A stretch of 7,862 bases of DNA from Gammaproteobacteria bacterium (GTDB taxonomy: Bacteria; Pseudomonadota; Gammaproteobacteria; SZUA-229). The stretch lies in the NCBI GenBank assembly GCA_023136715.1, contig JAGLQT010000245.1:1-7862 (forward strand), read 5' to 3'. Below the pieces are notes generated by a model. The model saw only the letters and a program-made list of their open reading frames with translations, was not told the DNA's origin and searched no databases. The position numbers and the translations under genes are program-made. Position 1 is the first letter of the stretch; every line of letters begins with the position of its first letter. Of this stretch, positions 1 to 5,856 are shown one piece after another.

Positions 1-1
1 A

Positions 2-664
2 ATGATTAAACTCGATCATATATTTCGCACATTCAAGGTTGGCGATGAACTGGTTCACGGACTTGATGACGTCTGTCTCGATATAAAAAATGGTGAATAC
101 ATTTCAATTATGGGGCCATCCGGTTCTGGGAAATCAACTTTATTAAATGCCATTGGTTTGCTTGATCAACTTGATGATGGGCGTTATTTTTTAGACGGTA
201 CTGATGTCACTGAATTAACTGAATTAGAACAGGCAACAGTCAGACGTGAAAAAATTGGCTTTGTTTTTCAAACTTTTCATTTAGTCCCCCGATTAACTGC
301 CGCTGAAAATATAGCCTTACCTTTAACGCTGGCAGGTGTTGATCATGCCGAGCGAGAACATCGTGTTAGTGAAGCACTGGAATCATTGAGCCTCAGTGAC
401 CGAAGCCACCACAGACCGGATCAGTTATCAGGCGGCCAAAGACAACGCGTTGCTATTGCACGTGCCGTGGTGACAAAACCCCTCGTAATATTAGCCGATG
501 AACCGACAGGCAATTTGGATCACGCATCAGGCATTGAAGTCATTAATATCCTTGAAGAGCTTAACCAGCAGGGACTTACCTTATTGCTGGTTACCCACGA
601 TATTGAACTGGGTGAACGGGCGCACAGAATTATTCACATGATGGATGGCAAGGTGTTGCAGTAA
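2..664 (+). CDS. ABC transporter ATP-binding protein, MacB/LolD type
   Basis: This is the cytoplasmic ATPase of an ABC exporter of the MacB/LolD/FtsE class; it would dimerise and drive the two permeases encoded next. All nucleotide-binding motifs are present in the 220-residue product: Walker A GPSGSGKST at 38-46, Q-loop Gln90, signature LSGGQ at 142-146, Walker B LVILADEP at 161-168 with catalytic Glu167, and the switch His199 in THD. Length is normal for a stand-alone subunit of this family, so the ATPase is separate from the permease, unlike E. coli MacB where they are fused. The ATG at position 2 gives a typical family N-terminus (MIKLDHIFRTFKVGDE), but its ribosome binding site lies off the window, so an upstream start cannot be excluded. 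The stop overlaps the next start by one base (TAATG), suggesting translational coupling. The substrate cannot be read from an ATPase; lipoprotein, peptide or drug export are all possible. Confidence 0.93.
   Translation: MIKLDHIFRTFKVGDELVHGLDDVCLDIKNGEYISIMGPSGSGKSTLLNAIGLLDQLDDGRYFLDGTDVTELTELEQATVRREKIGFVFQTFHLVPRLTAAENIALPLTLAGVDHAEREHRVSEALESLSLSDRSHHRPDQLSGGQRQRVAIARAVVTKPLVILADEPTGNLDHASGIEVINILEELNQQGLTLLLVTHDIELGERAHRIIHMMDGKVLQ
650..655 (+). promoter_or_regulatory. Ribosome binding site of the first permease
   Basis: AAGGTG lies 8 bases before the ATG at 664, inside the last codons of the ATPase gene. It supports that ATG as the true start and fits coupled translation across the TAATG overlap. 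Confidence 0.5.
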
Positions 665-1869
665 TGCGCATCAATGACGTTATCCAGTTTGCTTTTCATG
701 CCATGCAGGGCTATCGAACACGCACCTATTTAATGTTGTTGGCGATGGCGATTGGCGTAGCATCGGTGGTGTTGCTTACATCACTTGGTGAAGGCGCACG
801 TTTATATGTGACCCAGCAATTTTCATCTCTGGGTACCAACTTGCTGATTATTTTGCCCGGGCGCTCTGAAACCACCGGAGGTATGCCGCCCATGATGGGG
901 GAAACTCCGCGCGATTTAACTTTACAGGATGTAGCGGCGTTACAACGCAGTCGATACGTCAAACAACTTGCACCCATTGTAGTTGGAGCTGCACCAGTAT
1001 CCTATCAACAGCTTGAGCGTGAAGTCATGATTATGGGTTCAACTGCCAGCCTGTATTCTGTGCGACAGCTAAAGTTGTCCCGTGGTCAGTTTTTACCTGA
1101 ACTGGAAATCACCCGCGCCTCTCCGGAATGCGTACTCGGCCATACCCTGTATAAAGAATTATTCGGCAACGTATCACCTCTAGGCAAATGGGTGCGTGTT
1201 AGCGAATATCGTTGTCGAGTTATAGGCGTTTTAGAAGAAGAGGGCGTGTCTCTGGGTATGCATATGGGAGAAGTCCTGATCATGCACGCGGCATCAGCGC
1301 AAACACTGTTTAACGTGAATTCAGTTTTCAGGATTCTGGTCGAAGCACAAAGCCAGGAAGTGATGGAAAAATTACGACAGGATGTGATTAAAATTATCAG
1401 TGCTCGTCACGATGGCGAAGATGATATTACTGTACTTTCACAGGATGCACTGTTGAAGACCTTTGACCGAATTCTAACCGCTTTAACTTACTCACTCGGA
1501 GGCATTGCTGCAATCAGCCTGCTGGTCGCTGGCATCATGATTATGAACGTAATGTTAGTCGCCGCAGCTCAACGCACAACGGAAATTGGTTTATTAAAAG
1601 CACTCGGTGCGCCACGCAAGCAGATCATCATGCTATTCCTCACCGAGTCTGCCTGCTTATCACTCATCGGAGCCATGCTGGGATTGTTTTTTGGCCTGGC
1701 GGGCAACTGGGTATTACAACATTATTTTCCAGACTTCCCATTCCAGGCACCCGACTGGGCATTATGGTCTGCAGTAGGTGTCGCACTGGGCACAGGTTTA
1801 TTGTTTGGCTTACTGCCAGCTCGACACGCGGCTAACCTTGATCCGGTATTGGCATTATCGAGTCACTGA
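664..1869 (+). CDS. ABC transporter permease 1, MacB/FtsX fold
   Basis: This is an inner-membrane permease of the MacB/FtsX (type VII ABC) family, 401 residues. The order seen is: short cytoplasmic N-terminus, TM1 at about 21-40, a large periplasmic domain of about 230 residues (MacB_PCD type), then three membrane segments near 273-300, 320-347 and 365-386. The family-typical cytoplasmic stretch RTTEIGLLKALGA lies at 304-316, where the ATPase would dock, and the end LPARHAANLDPVLAL (384-398) matches the family's closing motif in relaxed form. It is clearly paralogous to the next gene: both have VVLLTS-GEG after TM1, an FGTNL/LGTNL segment and GQFLP in the periplasmic domain. It carries two periplasmic cysteines (Cys156, Cys184) that the paralogue lacks. 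Such permeases usually work by mechanotransmission, moving substrate from periplasm or membrane outward with an adaptor protein. No adaptor or outer-membrane partner is visible here. The substrate is unknown. Confidence 0.92.
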   Translation: MRINDVIQFAFHAMQGYRTRTYLMLLAMAIGVASVVLLTSLGEGARLYVTQQFSSLGTNLLIILPGRSETTGGMPPMMGETPRDLTLQDVAALQRSRYVKQLAPIVVGAAPVSYQQLEREVMIMGSTASLYSVRQLKLSRGQFLPELEITRASPECVLGHTLYKELFGNVSPLGKWVRVSEYRCRVIGVLEEEGVSLGMHMGEVLIMHAASAQTLFNVNSVFRILVEAQSQEVMEKLRQDVIKIISARHDGEDDITVLSQDALLKTFDRILTALTYSLGGIAAISLLVAGIMIMNVMLVAAAQRTTEIGLLKALGAPRKQIIMLFLTESACLSLIGAMLGLFFGLAGNWVLQHYFPDFPFQAPDWALWSAVGVALGTGLLFGLLPARHAANLDPVLALSSH

Positions 1870-1876
1870 TTAATCA
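1867..1876. repeat. 10-base perfect palindrome at the permease 1 stop codon
   Basis: TGATTAATCA is its own reverse complement and includes the TGA stop of the first permease, ending 6 bases before the start of the second. It is short and AT-rich and may be chance; it could also mark a protein-binding site or a processing point between the two permease genes. No Shine-Dalgarno sequence is evident in this 13-base gap. Confidence 0.3.
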
Positions 1877-1882
1877 TAAATC

Positions 1883-3082
1883 ATGTTTATAAAAGACCTC
1901 TTCAATTTATCCTTCAGTGCCGTACGTTCTCGACGCTTGCGCAGTAGCTTAACAGCGCTGGGTATTGCCGTTGGCATAGCAGCGGTTGTTCTACTGACAT
2001 CTGTCGGCGAGGGTTTGCATCGATTTGTGTTGGCCGAATTTAGTCAGTTTGGTACCAATCTCATTGGCATAACACCGGGCAAAGCCACCACCCATGGTAT
2101 GTCCGGAGCAGTAATGAGTAATGTGCGACCACTTTCTCTGGATGATGTAACTGCATTACGTCAACTGCCGCAGGTCATTGCCGCAGTTCCATTAATACAG
2201 GGAAATGCTGCGATAGAGGGCGGCAATTTGCAGCGGCGCACGACTATTTTTGGTGTCGGACCTGAAGTACCCCAGGTCTGGCAGTTTAATGTATCAGCGG
2301 GCCAGTTCTTACCGGATGATGATCCACGCAGCGCACGTTCATTTGCCGTCCTGGGCAGCAAGGTAAAGCAGGAGCTGTTTGGTAATCAAATTCCTCTGGG
2401 TGAAATTGTACGGGTAGGTGGCTCCCGTTTTCGAGTCATCGGCATAATGGAATCCAAGGGCCAGATGTTAGGTTTTGACCTGGATGACGCGGTATATATT
2501 CCTGCAGCGAAGTCGATGGAATTGTTTAATCGCGAAAGCCTGATGGAAATTGATGTACTTTATAAAAACAATCTTGATGCAGACACGGTGAGTGACCAAC
2601 TCAAGCAGACTTTGATAGCCAGGCACGGTGAAGAAGATTTCACTATTGTTACTCAGGAGAAAATGCTGGAAGTACTGAATTCAGTGCTGGACATCCTGAC
2701 CTTTGCGGTCGGAGCACTCGGCGGTATATCCTTAATCGTCGGTGGTGTAGGCATCTTAACTATCATGACCATTGCGGTAAAAGAACGAATCTCAGAAATA
2801 GGGCTGTTAACCGCTCTCGGTGCTGAGCGACGCCAAATCCTAATCCTGTTTCTTACAGAAGCGATGTTGCTGTCAGCCCTGGGCGGCGCATTAGGTCTGA
2901 TATTGGCGTTCTCCATTGCAGAAATCATACACCTTGCTGCACCAGGCATACCTGTTCATACACCCTGGCATTTTGTTGTAATGGCTGAAGTTCTAGCGGT
3001 ATTTGTTGGCTTATGTGCTGGAGTTCTTCCCGCCAGGCGGGCTGCCAAAATGAATCCAGTTGATGCTTTGCGTACTGAATAA
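1883..3082 (+). CDS. ABC transporter permease 2, MacB/FtsX fold
   Basis: This second permease of the same exporter has 399 residues and the same plan as its neighbour: TM1 at about 21-41 after an Arg-rich N-terminus (SRRLRSS), a periplasmic MacB_PCD-type domain to about residue 268, then three membrane segments near 270-297, 318-350 and 365-383. It is the more canonical member of the pair: ERISEIGLLTALGA at 301-314 and the closing LPARRAAKMNPVDALRTE at 382-399 match typical MacB-family permeases closely. It starts 13 bases after the first permease stops. An in-frame TAA at 1877-1879 makes the ATG at 1883 the first usable ATG. No clear ribosome binding site precedes it, so translation may depend on ribosomes finishing the upstream gene. 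One ATPase with two unequal permeases suggests an ATPase homodimer with a permease heterodimer, as in LolCDE; the four-segment topology and C-terminal motif fit MacB-like exporters at least as well. The substrate is unknown. Confidence 0.93.
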   Translation: MFIKDLFNLSFSAVRSRRLRSSLTALGIAVGIAAVVLLTSVGEGLHRFVLAEFSQFGTNLIGITPGKATTHGMSGAVMSNVRPLSLDDVTALRQLPQVIAAVPLIQGNAAIEGGNLQRRTTIFGVGPEVPQVWQFNVSAGQFLPDDDPRSARSFAVLGSKVKQELFGNQIPLGEIVRVGGSRFRVIGIMESKGQMLGFDLDDAVYIPAAKSMELFNRESLMEIDVLYKNNLDADTVSDQLKQTLIARHGEEDFTIVTQEKMLEVLNSVLDILTFAVGALGGISLIVGGVGILTIMTIAVKERISEIGLLTALGAERRQILILFLTEAMLLSALGGALGLILAFSIAEIIHLAAPGIPVHTPWHFVVMAEVLAVFVGLCAGVLPARRAAKMNPVDALRTE

Positions 3083-3267
3083 TTCAAAAGCTTGTTCAGC
3101 ATTGCTCACTACTAAAAGATCAGCAGCTGGCATTAGACCTGCGTGCCATCCTTACCATTTCAGATACTTACAGCGCATTCACTACACCTGGTATTTGAAT
3201 TAACAAGAGCGCATAGACCTAAACTAATCCTGATTGATAATTAGAAGCATTCTAGATTCATTTAACC

Positions 3268-3273
3268 TATAAT
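3268..3273 (+). promoter_or_regulatory. Possible -10 element of a distal promoter
   Basis: TATAAT is a perfect sigma-70 -10 hexamer, but no good -35 box lies 16-18 bases upstream (the 17-base position reads AAGCAT). If used, it would give a 5' leader of roughly 200 bases on the GGDEF-EAL transcript, containing the CTAATT cluster and the short upstream reading frame. Confidence 0.3.
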
Positions 3274-3378
3274 GCCTTACTTTGATTTGGGTTATCCGTA
3301 AAAAGTTTAAGCTCAGACAGGGTTATATGCGTAACTCATTGCCCAATATTATCTCCTGCTTAACGATGGAGCTAATTT

Positions 3379-3406
3379 CTAATTGCTTATACAAAGCATG
3401 AATTAG
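3379..3406 (+). repeat. Imperfect inverted repeat in the GGDEF-EAL leader
   Basis: CTAATTGCTT at 3379-3388 pairs with AAGC (3394-3397) and AATTAG (3401-3406), with a 5-base loop and a 3-base ATG bulge on the right arm. The stem is AT-rich and no T-run follows, so it is unlikely to be a terminator. It could be a binding site for a dimeric regulator, or a weak RNA structure if transcription begins upstream. Confidence 0.35.
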
Positions 3407-3409
3407 ATG

Positions 3410-3438
3410 TTGTAACTAATTGTTTTAAAAAATATTAA
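3410..3438 (+). promoter_or_regulatory. Candidate promoter for the GGDEF-EAL gene
   Basis: TTGTAA at 3410-3415 and TATTAA at 3433-3438 are 17 bases apart, each matching four of six consensus positions for sigma-70. An alternative overlapping pair is TTGTTT (3420-3425) with TATACA (3443-3448), also spaced by 17. A CTAATT hexamer at 3416-3421 lies inside the first spacer and touches the second -35 box, so a factor binding it could control access. The region is AT-rich, so matches this good can arise by chance. Confidence 0.3.
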
Positions 3439-3447
3439 GCCGTATAC

Positions 3448-3477
3448 ATGGAAAACTTATTGCCGGGAACTAATTAG
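3448..3477 (+). other. Possible 9-codon upstream reading frame
   Basis: ATG at 3448 opens a nine-codon frame (MENLLPGTN) ending in TAG at 3475-3477, directly against and in the same frame as the GGDEF-EAL start at 3478. An in-frame TAA at 3436-3438 closes it upstream. No clear ribosome binding site precedes its ATG, and it would be translated only if transcription begins well upstream of it. It may be chance. Confidence 0.2.
3465..3468 (+). promoter_or_regulatory. Weak ribosome binding site of the GGDEF-EAL gene
   Basis: GGGA ends 9 bases before the ATG at 3478 and is the only purine-rich Shine-Dalgarno candidate nearby. It is a short match, suggesting modest translation, and it supports ATG 3478 over the internal Met11 codon. 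Confidence 0.4.
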
Positions 3478-5838
3478 ATGCTTCCAAGATTATCACTAAC
3501 ATTAAGCATGCTATTACTGACAGCCTCGGTAGGGCTTACTGTTTGGGCGGCATCATACACATATCAAAATCACGTGCTGAGCACACTATTTCATGAGGAC
3601 CTGAATAAGCGCTTTGTTATTGAAGCAAAGGAGCATAGTGAGCGATTCTACCAGCATCTAAATAAGTACGGTCCTGCAGTAGATTTCTATGCCAACAATG
3701 TTGCAGCAATTGACTACATACAATCTGAACAGTGGCTAAACAATAAAAGTCCTGATTTCATCATTCATCAGAATATCCCCGATTGGTTGCCAAAATCGTC
3801 CTTAATGGACAGCTACCTCTGGCCTCATTGTGCAATGTTATTTGATCAGTCAGGAAAACTACGCGAGCTATATCATAAGAATAAACCAGGGCCAGCAGTC
3901 GAATTATTAAATGCTATCTCCAATTCTATTGAACAGGCTCGTAATAAAAACCTTGTTATCTCTTTTGATAATAAACCTTATATTCTTTCATCTGAAAAAA
4001 TTGGCAATAGCGACAACGCACCTACGCTGCTCATAATCAATCCTCTCAATGAAGAACTACTAAAAGCATCTCAGGGACATGAATCAGCTGGAATCGTTAT
4101 TGCCCTATTAGATCCCAGTCAAGAAAAAATTCTGGTTAGCAGTAATAATAAACTGGTTTCTATAAATGCTGACCTAAACGAGCTGAAGAAAAGTTTTTTA
4201 ATAAATATAGATAACCCGCTTATAACAGCAACAATTGATCTCCCAGTTAAATTAATTTCACTTGTTTCAACTGAAGAAATACAGCATCAAATCAAAGCAG
4301 TTCTTGTAGAGGATCGTCGAATTACTCTAGTTACAGCTATTGCTTACATTGGTTCATTTGCACTAGTTATATTCTGGATTACTTCAAGAATCCAAAGATT
4401 AAATAATCATGTTGTTCAGTTTTCAGAAAACATGGATATTCCGCAGCCTGCTCTCAATCATAAAAATCCGCTAAATGAGCTAGAAAATCGTTTTGAACTT
4501 CTGGCATCAGCTATTGAATCTGAAACCATAGCACTGGAGCATCAGGCATTGCACGATCCGCTAACTAATATGCCTAATAGAAAGCTGTTTAATAATCAGT
4601 TACAGAAATTAATCTCCAGCAGCTCAAACACGGGACAAAATTTTATTTTGATATTAAGCGATCTTGATCGCTTCAAAGAGATCAATGACACATTAGGACA
4701 TCATGTAGGCGATGTTGTTTTACAAAAAGTAGCTGATCGCCTGTATGAAACACTTAGAAATGATGACATGGTGGCACGACTCGGTGGCGATGAATTCGGC
4801 ATACTTCTTTCCCACACCTCGATTAAACAGGCTGATGTCATTATTAAAAAGGTGCTAAAAGCATTTGAAGATCCTTTTGATATTGAAGAGCATCATCTTG
4901 ATCTGGCTCTGAGTATGGGAGTTGTTGAATACCCAATTCACGGTGATGACTTAAATATTTTGTTACAACGCGCTGACGTTGCTATGTATAACGCCAAAAG
5001 CAAACGTTCGGGTTATAGCATTTATGAGGCATCAGAAGATGGCCATGCGGTAAGCCGTCTTGCACTAGCTGCAGAACTAAGAATGGCATTAAACAATAAT
5101 TCGCTCAGACTATTTTATCAGCCCAAGATCGATCTATCGACAGGACATATTTATGGCGCGGAGGCTTTGCTACGGTGGGAGCATCCAGAACGTGGCTTCA
5201 TCTCTCCTGAAGACTTTATACCATTAGCAGAACACACCGGATTAATTCAGCCCATAACTTGCTGGGTAATGGATACTGCCGCAAAACAATGTGCCACATG
5301 GAATGCTCTTGGACATACACTATTAATCAGCATCAATATCTCAACTAACTGCATACATGATGCACGTTTACCCGTTAAGCTCAATGAGATAATACTCAGT
5401 AATAAACTATCACCAGATCAAATTACACTTGAGTTAACAGAAAACATTTTCATCAAAGACCCCGTTCGCTCTAAAAAGATTCTAGACAACGTTAACAAAA
5501 TGGGTATTAGTATTTCTATTGATGATTTTGGTACTGGCTACTCATCATTGGCTTATCTCAAGCAATTACCGGTTAACGAAATTAAAATTGATCGTTCTTT
5601 CGTTATGGAAATGCTAGAAGATGAAAACGATGAAGTGATTGTCCGCACTACCATTGATCTTGCGCATAATCTGGGTATCAAGGTAGTTGCTGAAGGAGTA
5701 GAGAGCCTGGAAGTCGCCAGGAGACTTAAGGAACTAAACTGCGATGCAGCCCAGGGTTATTATTTAGGCCGTCCGATGGAAGTTGAAGACTTCATTAAAT
5801 ATATTGAAGATAAAAAAGCTAATATCGACCTAAGCTAA
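3478..5838 (+). CDS. Membrane-bound GGDEF-EAL protein (c-di-GMP synthesis/hydrolysis)
   Basis: This is an inner-membrane cyclic-di-GMP enzyme of 786 residues. A membrane segment at about 8-26 and another at about 281-300 flank a periplasmic sensor domain of about 250 residues, which I do not recognise with confidence (loosely CHASE4-like). A HAMP-like helical linker (about 302-350) leads to the GGDEF domain, beginning near HDPLTNMPNR (359-368). Metal-binding DLDRFK (395-400), GGDEF (436-440) and the inhibitory RxxD (RNDD, 427-430) are intact, predicting an active, product-inhibited diguanylate cyclase. The EAL domain (about 525-775) keeps YQPK (547-550), EAL (562-564), Asn620, LELTE (651-655), DDFGTGYSS (682-690), Lys703 and AEGVE (738-742), predicting an active phosphodiesterase. 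Both activities could exist in one protein, switched by the periplasmic signal; which dominates cannot be read from sequence. An in-frame TAG immediately precedes ATG 3478, so this is the earliest possible start. The sensor-coding half is notably AT-rich compared with its neighbours. Confidence 0.95.
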   Translation: MLPRLSLTLSMLLLTASVGLTVWAASYTYQNHVLSTLFHEDLNKRFVIEAKEHSERFYQHLNKYGPAVDFYANNVAAIDYIQSEQWLNNKSPDFIIHQNIPDWLPKSSLMDSYLWPHCAMLFDQSGKLRELYHKNKPGPAVELLNAISNSIEQARNKNLVISFDNKPYILSSEKIGNSDNAPTLLIINPLNEELLKASQGHESAGIVIALLDPSQEKILVSSNNKLVSINADLNELKKSFLINIDNPLITATIDLPVKLISLVSTEEIQHQIKAVLVEDRRITLVTAIAYIGSFALVIFWITSRIQRLNNHVVQFSENMDIPQPALNHKNPLNELENRFELLASAIESETIALEHQALHDPLTNMPNRKLFNNQLQKLISSSSNTGQNFILILSDLDRFKEINDTLGHHVGDVVLQKVADRLYETLRNDDMVARLGGDEFGILLSHTSIKQADVIIKKVLKAFEDPFDIEEHHLDLALSMGVVEYPIHGDDLNILLQRADVAMYNAKSKRSGYSIYEASEDGHAVSRLALAAELRMALNNNSLRLFYQPKIDLSTGHIYGAEALLRWEHPERGFISPEDFIPLAEHTGLIQPITCWVMDTAAKQCATWNALGHTLLISINISTNCIHDARLPVKLNEIILSNKLSPDQITLELTENIFIKDPVRSKKILDNVNKMGISISIDDFGTGYSSLAYLKQLPVNEIKIDRSFVMEMLEDENDEVIVRTTIDLAHNLGIKVVAEGVESLEVARRLKELNCDAAQGYYLGRPMEVEDFIKYIEDKKANIDLS

Positions 5839-5856
5839 TCAATCATTCAACGAAAA

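Larger units (their letters stand above)
3083..3477. other. AT-rich intergenic region, no convincing gene
   Basis: This 395-base stretch separates the exporter operon from the GGDEF-EAL gene. No protein of normal length, tRNA or recognisable riboswitch was found. Its first part (3079-3198) is open in one frame for 39 codons but has no ATG, GTG or TTG, so it is not called a gene. No hairpin followed by a T-run is seen after the permease stop, so where the operon transcript ends is unclear. The second part holds a perfect TATAAT at 3268-3273, two weak promoter candidates near 3410-3448, seven occurrences of CTAATT or AATTAG (3239, 3372, 3379, 3401, 3416, 3470, 3472), and an imperfect hairpin. 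It looks like a leader or control region for the downstream gene. Confidence 0.6.

Noticed and set aside
1867..1876. FNR/Anr box at the permease junction.
   Set aside because: FNR sites need TTGAT and ATCAA half-sites spaced by four bases; here the halves are spaced by two and the site lies between cotranscribed genes.
726..2949. Minus-strand open frames within the permease genes (for example 726-977, 1086-1283, 2161-2361, 2653-2949).
   Set aside because: They lie opposite conserved, well supported permease coding sequence and show no recognisable protein features.
3029..3041. GC-rich hairpin CCCGCCAGGCGGG as a terminator near the end of permease 2.
   Set aside because: It lies within the conserved LPARRAA coding motif and is not followed by a T-run.
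3079..3198. A 39-codon open stretch after the permease 2 stop with protein-like composition, ending in TGA at 3196-3198.
   Set aside because: It contains no ATG, GTG or TTG codon and I recognise no family in it. It may be a gene remnant but cannot be supported as one.
3280..3470. A cyclic-di-GMP riboswitch in the leader of the GGDEF-EAL gene.
   Set aside because: The leader lacks the conserved GEMM core elements I would expect and has no strong stems; only a weak AT-rich hairpin is present.
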